Of a DNA stretch of 64,000 bases, positions 25,070-34,166 are shown one piece after another. Location: the NCBI RefSeq assembly GCF_001647275.1, contig NZ_LRMM01000005.1:81105-145104 (forward strand), read 5' to 3'. Every line of letters starts with the position of its first letter. Within the stretch, counting starts at the first letter, position 1. The notes beneath the pieces were generated by a model. The model made no database searches. It was not told the DNA's origin and saw only the letters and a program-made list of their open reading frames with translations. Origin of the DNA: Rufibacter ruber (lineage in GTDB: Bacteria > Bacteroidota > Bacteroidia > Cytophagales > Hymenobacteraceae). Made by a program: the position numbers and the translations under genes.

Positions 25070-26170
25070 TTACATCCGCTTCTTCTTATTCCTTCCGTAG
25101 TCTCTGAACACTAGGTTCCCCAGGCCTTTGAGGCTGCTGTAGTAGGCTTGGCCGTTGTTGACCTGGGTGAATTCCTCCACAAACTCCTGCAGGTAGGGGT
25201 CTGAGGCGATCATAAAGGTGGTGATAGGGATGTGCAGTCTTCGGCACTGGGCCGCCAGGTTCAGCGTTTTGTTCACCACCTTTCTATCCAGCCCGAAACT
25301 GTTTTTATAGTACTTCAGACCTTCTTTCAGACAGGTGGGTTTGCCGTCGGTGATCATGAAGATCTGCTTGTTGCTGGTTTTTCTTCTCCGGAGTAAATCC
25401 ATGGCCAGCTCCAGTCCCGCCACCGTGTTGGTGTGGTACGGGCCCACCATGAGGTACGGCAAGTCTTTCACGCTGATCTGCCAGGCGTCATTGCCAAACA
25501 CAATGATGTCCAGGTTGTCTTTGGGGTACTTGATCTTGACCAGTTCGGCCAGGGCCATGGCTACCTTTTTGGCGGGCGTAATGCGGTCTTCGCCGTACAG
25601 GATCATGCTGTGCGAAATGTCAATCATGAGCACGGTGCTGGTCTGGGTCTTGTGCTCCCGCTCGGTTACCTCCAGGTCATTCTCGGTGAGGAAGAAATCC
25701 TCTGAGAGGCCGTGGGCAATCTGCGCGTTCCTGATGGACTCAGTAAGCTCAATCTGTTCGGGAGCATCGCCAAACCGGAACTCGCGCCTGTCGGCGGAAG
25801 GCTCATCGCCAATGCCGGTTTTAGGCGTGGCATGGTTGCCGCGGCCGCCTTTCTTCAGCTTCCCGAAGATTTCTTCCAGCGCACTTTTACGGATGCGCTG
25901 CTCACCTTTGGCCTGCAGGTTGAATTGGCCGTCTGGTCCTTTGTCATCAATGTAGCCGTTCTTCTTGAGGTCTTCAAAGAAGTCGCCCAAACCGTAGCGG
26001 TCATCGGTGAGTTTGTATTGCTTGTCCAGCTCACTCATCCAGGACATGGCTTCAGCCACGTCACCGGCGGTGAGCGTAATTAACTGGAGGAAAATCTTGA
26101 GCAGCGGCTCAAAGCCCTTCTCAGTGGTTTCCTCAGGTACGAATTGGGTGAATCTATATCCGGCTGCCAT
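25070..26170 (-). CDS. VWA domain-containing protein
   Basis: A 366-aa protein with a C-terminal von Willebrand factor A domain (about 178-360). The MIDAS metal site is D184-S186-S188 in MIDISHS, with TNTVAGLELA and ITDGKPT supplying the other MIDAS residues. The N-terminal about 130 residues are helical and charged. It has no signal peptide, so it is cytoplasmic. VWA proteins of this kind pair with MoxR/chelatase AAA+ ATPases, and the ATPase at 22240-23778 on the same strand is the evident partner, although 1.3 kb of other sequence separates them. Confidence 0.85.
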   Translation of the reverse strand: MAAGYRFTQFVPEETTEKGFEPLLKIFLQLITLTAGDVAEAMSWMSELDKQYKLTDDRYGLGDFFEDLKKNGYIDDKGPDGQFNLQAKGEQRIRKSALEEIFGKLKKGGRGNHATPKTGIGDEPSADRREFRFGDAPEQIELTESIRNAQIAHGLSEDFFLTENDLEVTEREHKTQTSTVLMIDISHSMILYGEDRITPAKKVAMALAELVKIKYPKDNLDIIVFGNDAWQISVKDLPYLMVGPYHTNTVAGLELAMDLLRRRKTSNKQIFMITDGKPTCLKEGLKYYKNSFGLDRKVVNKTLNLAAQCRRLHIPITTFMIASDPYLQEFVEEFTQVNNGQAYYSSLKGLGNLVFRDYGRNKKKRM

Positions 26171-26410
26171 TTCTTTTAACTGTTAATTCTGTATTTGGCG
26201 TTCCGCCTGCATTGGGGAGAAAGAGCAATGCGGGAAGTTCCTCATGTTCTTGCTGCCAACCTTGCGTAGCTTGTGCTTCCCTCCCGTGTCTCCTATACAA
26301 CAACGAGGAAAGCATTTGGTTCTTACGCAAAGCAACCTTCTGGTGGCAACTTAGTACACAATCTTAGAAGATTCTAATCAGTTTCTTAGAGAATACCAAC
26401 TTACCTATCT

Positions 26411-26695
26411 ATGCGTGCCATCTGGAAAAATACGGTTTTAGCCGAAAGTGAAGAGACGATTGAAGTGGAAGGGAACCATTATTTTCCGCCCAGTTCCCTG
26501 CAATGGGACTACTTCCACCAAAGCGACCGCCACTCTACCTGCCCCTGGAAAGGAGAAGCCAGCTATTTTAATATACAAGTAGGCACCTTTGAGAACAAAG
26601 ACGCCGCCTGGACTTACCCCCAAACCGAAGAAGCCGCCAAAGAAATTGAAGGTTTCGTGGCATTCTGGAAGGGCGTGCAGGTGGTGGGGAGCTGA
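26411..26695 (+). CDS. DUF427 domain-containing protein
   Basis: A 94-aa protein that is essentially one DUF427 domain: MRAIWKNTVLAESEETIEVEGNHYFPPSSL, then STCPWKGEASYFNI and AWTYPQTEEAAKEIEGFVAFWKG, the conserved small beta-tent fold blocks. The molecular function of the family is not established. It stands alone; the 240 bp upstream hold no clear promoter or repeat. Confidence 0.88.
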   Translation: MRAIWKNTVLAESEETIEVEGNHYFPPSSLQWDYFHQSDRHSTCPWKGEASYFNIQVGTFENKDAAWTYPQTEEAAKEIEGFVAFWKGVQVVGS

Positions 26696-26746
26696 TTTGA
26701 AGATTTATAAAGGTAAAGATGAGTAAGTTTGGTGAAAAGGGAAGTA

Positions 26747-26784
26747 CGTTTTTGTGCTCGTTTTAGGAAACGAGGCCGAAAACG
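26747..26784. repeat. Intergenic palindrome copy 15 (CG variant heptamers)
   Basis: CGTTTTTGTGCTCGTTTT against AAACGAGGCCGAAAACG. Both heptamers read CGTTTT rather than TGTTTT and the partners change to match. It lies 51 nt after the DUF427 stop. Confidence 0.7.
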
Positions 26785-27097
26785 GAAAGTAAGACTTACT
26801 TCATCTACCTCTCACGCAAGTTTAGCGCTAGCGTAACTTGTGGGTCCTAATCCGGAAGTTGATACACTTCCTTACGTATTCCTAATTTCTGTTACCCAAT
26901 CTGTTAGTTGAAAACAAAATCGCGAAGCAAGGATCTTCATTCCAATAATTTCCTCACCCTTGTTTAGAAGAGCATCACGCTGTATCATCCTCGCATTACA
27001 TGTTGCCTAAGATAAGCGAGTACAACCAAATGCAATTAATAGGGATAAGTGGAAAACTATAATCAATGTCATTATCTCCAACTAACCTACATGAAAA
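26785..27097. other. Gene-free stretch between the DUF427 and desaturase genes
   Basis: No ORF, RNA gene or convincing promoter is seen here. It contains a short inverted motif around AAGTTTAGCGCTAGCGTAACTT near 26819 that may be a dispersed repeat. Confidence 0.4.
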
Positions 27098-27133
27098 CAA
27101 AAACGCCCCACAATTTCTTGTGGGGCGTTTTTG
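27098..27133 (-). terminator. Intrinsic terminator of the desaturase gene
   Basis: CAAAAACGCCCCACAA (27098-27113) pairs perfectly with TTGTGGGGCGTTTTTG (27118-27133) around a 4-nt loop. Its T-tract side is shared with palindrome copy 16. Confidence 0.88.
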
Positions 27134-27164
27134 GTCTATTTTCACAAAAACAGGTCAAAAACAG
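27126..27164. repeat. Intergenic palindrome copy 16, fused to a terminator
   Basis: CGTTTTTGGTCTATTTTC against AAAAACAGGTCAAAAACAG. It ends 8 nt before the desaturase stop. Confidence 0.72.
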
Positions 27165-27171
27165 CCTGTTT

Positions 27172-28155
27172 CTAACTGTCAATCCATTTGAACTTGTATT
27201 GCAGCTCTGGTACTTTCACCCGGTCAGCCACGCGACGAAGGCGGTTAGGCAGGGCCATGATGTAGTCGCGGGCGCGCTCCCCGGCTGAGTTAAGGCCTGT
27301 GACGCTGGTGATTTTCCACTCTCTGATGAGGGTTTCCATGATCTCCACGTAGTCATTAGAGGTGTACACACCAATGCGCTGCGCGGCGTCTGTGAAATGC
27401 CCGAAGGTCTGCCCCTGGTCAATGCCTAGTTCACGCAGGTAGTGCGCGGGCATGACAATCTTTTTGCGCATCATGTCTTCAAAGGCGAGCATCATCTCAG
27501 AAGGGTCCACCTCAAAGATCTTCTTCACAAAAGACTTGTAGGCTTTGGCGTGACGCCCCTCGTCAGCGGCAATGTGGTTACAGATACGGGCCAGCACGGT
27601 CTCCCCGGCCTGCTTGGCCAGGGCGCCTACACGGCGGTGCGATACGTTGGTGGCCGTTTCCTGAAAGGAGGTGTACACAAAGCTGCGGTACGGGTCATCA
27701 TCGGTTTTGATGTCCATGCCGTCGGCAATGAGGTATTGGGTAGAGGCTTCCATCTGGCGCATGTCTATGCGGCCGGTCAGGTAGAGGTAGCGGTTCAAAA
27801 GATCCCCGTGGCGGTTCTCCTCTGAAGTCCAGCCACGGTTCCAGCGCATCCAGGGGCCGTCTGGGTCACGGCTCACGTCTTTGATGCTCATGATCCAGCT
27901 TTCATAGGTGGGCAGCGCCTCTTCAGTGATGGTATCGCCAATCAAGACGGCCAGCAGGTCATAAGACAGTTCACGGGCACGTTCCTTCAGGTCACGTAAC
28001 TCGTCAAAGAAATTATCAAAACGGGCATCAGGCAGAAAATCAGCGGGCTGCCAGCTGTCTTCCACAGATTTCAGAAATTCCGGAAGCTTTTCTTCCAGGA
28101 AGTTCTCCAGGTATTTCATCACCTCAGAACGGGTGGCGGCAATATTAGAAATCAT
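27172..28155 (-). CDS. Acyl-ACP desaturase (ferritin-like, stearoyl-ACP type)
   Basis: A 327-aa soluble diiron desaturase that puts a cis double bond into acyl-ACP. The diiron ligands lie in two EExxH/DExxH-type blocks, SEENRHGDLLNRYLYLTGRID and ADEGRHAKAYKSFV, spaced as in the family. The ATG at 28155 is chosen; an in-frame TTG at 28179 gives a longer form. A TATATTTG element sits on the minus strand at 28177-28184, which also favours the shorter start. It is divergent from the methyltransferase gene. Confidence 0.9.
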   Translation of the reverse strand: MISNIAATRSEVMKYLENFLEEKLPEFLKSVEDSWQPADFLPDARFDNFFDELRDLKERARELSYDLLAVLIGDTITEEALPTYESWIMSIKDVSRDPDGPWMRWNRGWTSEENRHGDLLNRYLYLTGRIDMRQMEASTQYLIADGMDIKTDDDPYRSFVYTSFQETATNVSHRRVGALAKQAGETVLARICNHIAADEGRHAKAYKSFVKKIFEVDPSEMMLAFEDMMRKKIVMPAHYLRELGIDQGQTFGHFTDAAQRIGVYTSNDYVEIMETLIREWKITSVTGLNSAGERARDYIMALPNRLRRVADRVKVPELQYKFKWIDS

Positions 28156-28304
28156 AAGAAACAAGATATAGAAAGACAAATATACTAACTTTCAAGTAGA
28201 ACGCCCTGACTTGCCTCCCTGAAACCAGCACACAGCCCCGGTTATGACCAGAACTGAACTTATGCCTACGTAAAAATAACATCTGGGTTGACATAAGCCA
28301 CCCT

Positions 28305-29141
28305 ATGCAGAAGAAATGGTTTCGGGTCTTTATCTTTGGGAATACGCTTTTGCCCATGTTCCTGTTCAAGAAACTACTTCCCCCCGCTGCCCGGTTTGCC
28401 CTCAGGCAACTGTTCTGGCAAACCAGGAGCTGGCTGTACACAGGGCGCAAGGTGTATTGTCCGCTTTGCGAGCACTCCTATAGAACGTTCCTGCCCTTCG
28501 GGAACAAAGGGGAGAGAAGGCCGCAGGCGCTTTGCCCCCGGTGCCACACCGTTGAGCGCCACCGGTTGCTGTGGCTGTACCTGCTGGAAGAACTGCACAT
28601 TGACCGGCAATCTTTTACCGTTCTCCACATGGCCCCTGAGCCTATTCTGCAGAAAAAACTCAAACAGTTCAAAAACCTGAACTACCGCAGCGCTGATCTG
28701 GAGTCGCCGGTGGCCATGGACAAGGTAGACATACAGGCGCTTCCCTACGCAGACGCCTCTTTTGACCTGATCCTCTGTTCCCATGTTCTGGCCCACGTGC
28801 CCAATGACCTGCAGGCGCTACAGGAGCTGAGACGGGTGCTGCGGCCAGGCGGCAGGCTCTTGCTCCAGGACCGCATGCATGCCGCTCTTGCCAAAACCTT
28901 AGAACAGCCTGATGCCCATACGCCCACGCAGCGGTTACACGCCTACGGCCAGGCCGACCGTTTCCGGAACTACGGCCCTGATTTTGCCCAACGGGTGGCT
29001 GCCCAGGGGTTTGCTGTAGAAGCGGTAGAATACGCCCTCACCCGTACCCCGGAAGAACAGTACCGCCTACGTCTGGGGCAGCAGGAAATTATTTTTGTGG
29101 CTACACCGCAGGCTATAAAGAAACAGGTATCTGATGTTTAA
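28305..29141 (+). CDS. Class I SAM methyltransferase with N-terminal zinc ribbon
   Basis: A 278-aa protein. CPLCEHSYRTFLPFG (about residue 51) and CPRCHTVERHRLL (about residue 77) form a likely zinc ribbon. The methyltransferase domain follows, with LHMAPEPILQKKL in place of a glycine-rich motif I, then DLILCSHVLAHVPNDLQALQELRRVLRPGGRLLLQD (motifs II-III). It resembles methyltransferases found in surface-glycan clusters. The start may instead be the ATG at 28356. It overlaps the next gene by 8 nt, so the two are coupled. Confidence 0.72.
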   Translation: MQKKWFRVFIFGNTLLPMFLFKKLLPPAARFALRQLFWQTRSWLYTGRKVYCPLCEHSYRTFLPFGNKGERRPQALCPRCHTVERHRLLWLYLLEELHIDRQSFTVLHMAPEPILQKKLKQFKNLNYRSADLESPVAMDKVDIQALPYADASFDLILCSHVLAHVPNDLQALQELRRVLRPGGRLLLQDRMHAALAKTLEQPDAHTPTQRLHAYGQADRFRNYGPDFAQRVAAQGFAVEAVEYALTRTPEEQYRLRLGQQEIIFVATPQAIKKQVSDV

Positions 29142-30549
29142 GGTATTTCTGCGCTCAAGCCGTCTGCTGGGGGTAGTGGGAAAACTACGGCTCTTGCGGT
29201 GGCGCCTGTTCTATAAGCCTGCTCCCGTGCAAGACACCGTCACTCCAGACATGGTGCCCCAACCGTTAGAAGGCTATACAGACCGCCTCTGCTATGCACC
29301 TGGGCAAACGGTGACATTTCACCTCAAAGCACTGCAGGAAAACAACCTGCTGCTTCTGCAATACCGCACCCCCCAGGCCAACTGGCAAACCCTGCACGAA
29401 CATTCTTTTGGCCTCCTTCTACAGCAGGAGACCCTGGAGGAGGCCCAACACGGCTGCAACTGGACGCCAAGCTGGACCTTTACCCTCCCGGCCCAGAGCC
29501 CACAAGGGTATTACCGGGCATTCCTTAACAACCGTTTGGGCGGGTTGGCTTCAGAAATCCATTTTCTGGTGAGTTCTCCCTCCCCCACAGCTGAGGTGGC
29601 CGTTTTAGCTCCGGTTTCCACGTGGCAAGCTTACAACGCCTACGGTGGCCAGTCTTTCTACCGCAATGCCGTTGCCGCAGAAGCGGTGCCCTATGTCTCT
29701 ACGCTTAGACCCAATACCGCCCTCACCTACCACCGCACCACCAGCCACCAGCATGACCTCCAGATAGAGAGCCACCTCTACCATTGGTTTGCAGAGAAGT
29801 ACCAGGCAGATCTGTTGCCAGATTATTTTCTGGAGGCGCACCCTCAGCGTTTCCAGTCTTACAAAGTGATTGTGCTGGCGTACCACGCTGAATATTTTAC
29901 CCAAAAGATGTACCACACGCTCAAAGACCTGGTGCAGCGGAAAAAAATCAGTTTGATCGCCCTGGGCGGAAATCAGCTTTACTGGCAGGTGCGCTGGCAC
30001 AACAGCTTCACCCAGCTGGAATGCAGGAAAGACGGCGCATTCTTTGAACATGAACCTGAACGGGGCTGTCTCTGGCGCCACACCTCTGCCCCTGAAGCCA
30101 CACTTTTAGGCGCACAGTTTTCTGAGGCCGGCATGAACTCCTATGCCCCGTACCAGGTGCTCACCCCAGAACATTGGCTTTTCTCCGGGTCTCACGTCAC
30201 CCGGGGGCAGCTTTTTGGAGAAAAGGGCTTAGACGGGCTCCCTATCTGCGGCGATGAGACAGACAAAACCACCTGGTGCAGTCCCGCTAACACGGTGGTG
30301 TTAGCCAAAGGGCTGAACAAAGCCGCCACCTCCCAAGAAAGGGCAGTCTATCAGCCCGGTCACAAAGAATGGAACGGAGAAGGCGGGGGCGAAATCACGG
30401 TTACAGAACTTTCCCCGCAACACGCGGTGCTGAACTCCGGCTCTATCCAGAGTGGTGCCGGCATGGGGGTAGATGCAGTGTTCACGCAGGTCATCACCAA
30501 CTTCATGCACCGCTACGCCCGTACCTCCAGCGGTGGTACCACTTCCTGA
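29134..30549 (+). CDS. N,N-dimethylformamidase beta subunit-like protein
   Basis: A 471-aa protein resembling the C-terminal domain of the large subunit of N,N-dimethylformamidase. The block EVAVLAPVSTWQAYNAYGGQSFY followed by SYKVIVLAYHAEYFTQKMYHTLKDLV and ISLIALGGNQLYWQVRW has the usual class I glutamine-amidotransferase-like look. In Bacteroidota such proteins occur in surface-polysaccharide regions, and amide hydrolysis is not proven for them. There is no signal peptide. It is coupled to the methyltransferase upstream, and its 3' end overlaps the convergent GT2 gene by 47 bp. Confidence 0.6.
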   Translation: MFKVFLRSSRLLGVVGKLRLLRWRLFYKPAPVQDTVTPDMVPQPLEGYTDRLCYAPGQTVTFHLKALQENNLLLLQYRTPQANWQTLHEHSFGLLLQQETLEEAQHGCNWTPSWTFTLPAQSPQGYYRAFLNNRLGGLASEIHFLVSSPSPTAEVAVLAPVSTWQAYNAYGGQSFYRNAVAAEAVPYVSTLRPNTALTYHRTTSHQHDLQIESHLYHWFAEKYQADLLPDYFLEAHPQRFQSYKVIVLAYHAEYFTQKMYHTLKDLVQRKKISLIALGGNQLYWQVRWHNSFTQLECRKDGAFFEHEPERGCLWRHTSAPEATLLGAQFSEAGMNSYAPYQVLTPEHWLFSGSHVTRGQLFGEKGLDGLPICGDETDKTTWCSPANTVVLAKGLNKAATSQERAVYQPGHKEWNGEGGGEITVTELSPQHAVLNSGSIQSGAGMGVDAVFTQVITNFMHRYARTSSGGTTS

Positions 30550-31471
30550 CAAACTGCAACGGAACCCGGTAACGCACCAGTTGCTGCAAAACCCTGTCAG
30601 AGGCCCCCACGCCGCCTTCCTCCTGCAAAATACTGAGTAGTTCTGCGGCCTGCCTGTAATTGGCGGTGAGATAAGCGTGCCTGGCTTCATACCTGATGCG
30701 GCGTTGCAAGGCTTTCCGCTCTGCGGGGTTCTGCACCAGTTGCTGCGCCTTTCTGATTACCTGAATGGTGGAGGCCAGCTGTTGGTCGCCTTTTTTATAC
30801 AGCTGCCGGGAGAGCGAATGGGGGTGCATGCGGCGCTGGCAGAGCACCTGGTCCAGGAAATGGAATTTCCAGTTCCTGGATGACCGCACCCAGAAATCAA
30901 AGTCCTCATACGCCAATGAAGCGTCATATCCGTTCAGCTCCTCCAGCACCCTGCGCTTTACCATGACGGTGGGCGGGCAAATAAAGTACCTGCTCAGCAC
31001 CTGCGCAAACACGTCCCCCTGGGCGGGAGCCGGGGAAAGAGCACCGTCTTTGCTCCGCTGGTAAAACCGGCCCAACAGATGAGAGGCCTCATCTATCAGG
31101 TCAGCGTCTGTGTATAGAACCCCGTAGTCAGGGGGCAGGGCGGCAAAGGCGGCCACCTGCCGGGTCACCCGCTCCGGGTGCAGCACATCATCAGTGGCGA
31201 AGTCTATCACGTAGTCTCCTTTGCTCCACCTGAACGCTTCATTGAATGAATAGCAGTTGCCTTTGTTCTGCCGGTGCCGAAGGAATTGGATAAAAGGATA
31301 CCGCTGCACGTACTCCTCAATAATAGCCACACTGTCATCAGAGCTCAGGTCATCTACCACCAGGATCTCCAGGTTGGGGTACGTCTGCCCCAGCACAGAA
31401 TCCAGGGCCTGCCTGAGAAAGCGGCCATGGTTGTAGCACAGGCAAATCACAGATACCAGGGGAGCGTTCAT
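30503..31471 (-). CDS. Glycosyltransferase family 2
   Basis: A 322-aa inverting GT-A enzyme. The N-terminal block PLVSVICLCYNHGRFLRQALDSVLGQTYPNLEILVVDD is the GT2 signature. The metal-binding region reads YTDADLIDEA (DxD-like) and the catalytic-base region is YEDFDFWVR. The C-terminal about 100 residues are helical. It presumably adds a sugar to the lipid-linked repeat of this cluster. The stop overlaps the convergent dimethylformamidase-like gene, and the start overlaps the flippase stop by 4 nt. Confidence 0.85.
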   Translation of the reverse strand: MNAPLVSVICLCYNHGRFLRQALDSVLGQTYPNLEILVVDDLSSDDSVAIIEEYVQRYPFIQFLRHRQNKGNCYSFNEAFRWSKGDYVIDFATDDVLHPERVTRQVAAFAALPPDYGVLYTDADLIDEASHLLGRFYQRSKDGALSPAPAQGDVFAQVLSRYFICPPTVMVKRRVLEELNGYDASLAYEDFDFWVRSSRNWKFHFLDQVLCQRRMHPHSLSRQLYKKGDQQLASTIQVIRKAQQLVQNPAERKALQRRIRYEARHAYLTANYRQAAELLSILQEEGGVGASDRVLQQLVRYRVPLQFVRKWYHRWRYGRSGA

Positions 31472-32745
31472 TTTGAGAAAAAGTAAGACCGGAACAGATA
31501 CAGGTGGAACAGCAGGAACAGCGCCCAGTCAATGGCATAGGCCACGGTAAGGCCCTCAATGCCCAAGAGAGGGATTAACGTGAGCACCAGCAGGAAATAC
31601 ACCAATGGCGAAACCAGCTGCACCCCAATGTACAACCGCACCTGCGCCCTTACCGCCACCACATAAGACAGCACCCACGCCACCATTTTGAATAAATCAC
31701 CCAGCAACTGGTAATTGAACAGGTCCTGGGCGGGCAGAAAGTCTTCATTGAACAGTAAGACCAACAAAAACCGCCTTAATAGATACACCAACAGCAGGCC
31801 TGCCGCCAGCAACGGGGCCAGCGTAAAGAAGATGGTGCGCACGTACTTTTTCAATTCCTCTTCCCGGGGGAGAAGGGCCGCAATCTTTGGGTAATACACC
31901 ATACCCAAGATAGAGGTATAGGCGAGCGTATAATTATCTGACACTTTTACCACCGTCTGCCACAGCCCCGTATCATGCAGCGAGAAGCGGTGCATGGCAA
32001 TTTCCCGCACCAGAAAATCTGAAAACTTAGCGCCAACCAGGGTGGAAACCCCCATCAAAATAAATTTCCCCAGTTCCCGCAAGGTCTCCTTTTCGGGTTT
32101 GACCTGCCAGGCAGGGACCAGGCGTTTCTGAAATACCATTGCCGCCGCCGCCAAACCGCCCACGGCCTGGCCTGCTAAAAAAAGGCACAGCACTGCTGGC
32201 AAAGGCAACTCCCCCACCGCCATCCAGATTATAGCCACCGTAGCAGTACTCACCAACAGCACCAACCCCACGTACAGCCTTAGGAACTGGCGGGCCAGCA
32301 GCACTGACAACCCGAAGAGGTACAGCAGCAACAACAGGAACAACCCCACCAGAAGCAAGGGGTACCAGCCGCTCCCCTGGAGCAGGGCATCTAAGTTAAA
32401 CCGGTTCAGGAAGAAGTCAGGGAACCCCAGCACGGTGGCCAGCACCGCCACAAAGGAAAGAAGGCTGAGCCACAGCCCGGTCCAGAAAAAGGACTGGTAG
32501 CGCGGCCGCCCCACATCTTCCTGGGCCAGGTGCCTGATCAGCCCCACGTTCACCCCGCTGTTGGGAAGGGTGGTCAGAATAGCGATCAGCCCCTGAAAGT
32601 GCGACAGCAAGGTGATCCCGCTGGGGCCGTAATAGATGGCAAACAGCTTATTGACCACCAATGAACTCCCCGCCCGGGCCACCGTAGAGAGTCCTGACCA
32701 GAGAGAGCCTTTCAAAAACTGCTGGATGTGCTGCTTTCTAGCCAT
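31468..32745 (-). CDS. Wzx-type O-antigen flippase
   Basis: A 425-aa polytopic protein of the MOP/polysaccharide-transporter superfamily with about 12 hydrophobic helices. The start QFLKGSLWSGLSTVARAGSSLVVNKLFAIYYGPSGITLL is characteristic of O-antigen translocases (WzxE-like). It would flip undecaprenyl-linked oligosaccharide across the inner membrane. It overlaps the GT2 start by 4 nt and lies downstream of the aminotransferase on the same strand. Confidence 0.85.
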   Translation of the reverse strand: MARKQHIQQFLKGSLWSGLSTVARAGSSLVVNKLFAIYYGPSGITLLSHFQGLIAILTTLPNSGVNVGLIRHLAQEDVGRPRYQSFFWTGLWLSLLSFVAVLATVLGFPDFFLNRFNLDALLQGSGWYPLLLVGLFLLLLLYLFGLSVLLARQFLRLYVGLVLLVSTATVAIIWMAVGELPLPAVLCLFLAGQAVGGLAAAAMVFQKRLVPAWQVKPEKETLRELGKFILMGVSTLVGAKFSDFLVREIAMHRFSLHDTGLWQTVVKVSDNYTLAYTSILGMVYYPKIAALLPREEELKKYVRTIFFTLAPLLAAGLLLVYLLRRFLLVLLFNEDFLPAQDLFNYQLLGDLFKMVAWVLSYVVAVRAQVRLYIGVQLVSPLVYFLLVLTLIPLLGIEGLTVAYAIDWALFLLFHLYLFRSYFFSK

Positions 32746-32790
32746 TCTGCAAACTAAGTAATTTAGAAGAACAGTCTTTTCTTGGTGCGG

Positions 32791-32829
32791 CGTTTTCGGG
32801 CTATTTTCTGAAAAACAGCCCGAAAATAG
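32791..32829. repeat. Intergenic palindrome copy 17 (CGGG spacer)
   Basis: CGTTTTCGGGCTATTTTC against AAAAACAGCCCGAAAATA. It lies in the 287-bp tandem gap between the aminotransferase stop and the flippase start, inside the sugar cluster. Confidence 0.75.
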
Positions 32830-33032
32830 CTTTTACTCTGCTTTATTCACATTGGTCTTCTGCACTGCCAACTGGCACCGGTTGAACCTGCTTTCGTCCT
32901 TCTCACTCTCCGGAACGCTGCTATGCTGATCAAAAACCACTTCGCCAGGATCTTTCACGCCCCGCCTTCGCCTGCAAAACCAAAATGGGAATATGGGCTT
33001 AGGGGAGAAAACTGGTTGGTTTGGCCTGCACG

Positions 33033-34156
33033 TCAGGCGAAGAAATGTTGCACCTGCTCCACCACATAGTGTTGCTCCCCTTCGGTCATACCCGGGTAAA
33101 GCGGAAGGCTGAGACTGGTAGCCGCCAACGCCTCTGTTACGGGCAAGCCCCCTTTTCTCACCCCCAGATGGCCGTAAGCTTTCTGCAAGTGGGCCGGCAC
33201 CGGATAATGCACCAGGGTGCTGATACCTTTTTTCTGCAGGTATTGCTGCAATGCATCACGCTGCCGCGTTCTGACCACGTACAGATGAAACACCGGCTCA
33301 GTCCCGGGGGGAACTTCTGCCGGGCACTCCAGATCCCCCACCCCCGCCAACTGCTGGCTGTAACTTCTGGCCAATCTCCTCCTCTCCTCATTGAGCTGCC
33401 CCAGATACGGGAGTTTCACTGAAAGCACGGCGGCCTGCAGAGAATCCAGGCGGGAGTTCACGCCGGGCAGCTCATACGCGTACCGCTGGGACTGCCCGTA
33501 GTTCTGGTATTTCCGGATAAAGTTCAGCCGCTCCAGATCCTGGCTCACCACGGCACCCGCGTCTCCCACCGCCCCCAGGTTTTTGGTTGGGTAAAAACTG
33601 AAGGCGTTCACATGCCCAAACGAACCTACTTGCCGGCCGCCACCACCGCCCCGTGCGCCTGCGCACAGTCTTCTACCACCAGAATGCCCTTCTCCTGCGC
33701 CACCTGCATGATCTGGGGCATGGGGCACGGCAACCCAAATAAATGAACCGGTATCACTGCCTTTGTGTGCTGGGTAATGGCTTGGTTAACGGCCTGGGCG
33801 GTGAGGTTGTAGGTTTTCTCATCTGGGTCCAGCAGCACAGGAGTAGCCCCCACCTGCTGCACCGCATTGATGGTGGCAATGAAACTGTTCCCCGGCAGCA
33901 ATACGTCATCTCCGGGGCCAACCCCTAACGCCCGCAGACTCAGTACCAGGGCGTCAAACCCGTTACCGACACCTACTGCCTCTTTTACCCCAATATAATC
34001 ACTAAAACTTCGCTCAAACTCCTGAACGGAAGCACCCAAAATGAACTGCTGCCTCCGGTACTCCTCTACCAGCGTCTGCTCAATTCGTGCATGTATTCCG
34101 TCAGGGAAGTCTCTGAACGTGAAGAAGGGTACTTGCATGTTGTTCTCCTGTGTCAT
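33033..34156 (-). pseudogene. DegT/DnrJ/EryC1/StrS sugar aminotransferase, one frameshift
   Basis: A PLP-dependent sugar aminotransferase split by one missing base. The N-terminal part (start at 34156) runs FFTFRDFPDGIHARIEQTLVEEYRRQQFILG through VVEDCAQAHGA, then hits a stop at 33626. The C-terminal part continues in the next frame as RQVGSFGHVNAFSFYPTKNLGA, with the PLP lysine in FYPTKNLGA, to residue-complete C-terminus. Restoring one base near 33636-33640 rejoins the protein at about 373 aa, the normal length. With the FdtA/QdtA-type gene nearby it is most like FdtB/QdtB, which makes dTDP-3-amino-3,6-dideoxyhexose. Either a recent pseudogene or a sequence error. Confidence 0.8.
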
Positions 34157-34166
34157 GGCCTGCTCC

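Noticed and set aside
32870..33032. A short lost gene between the aminotransferase and flippase
   Set aside because: No frame is open for more than a few dozen codons without crossing the palindrome, and no domain is recognisable.
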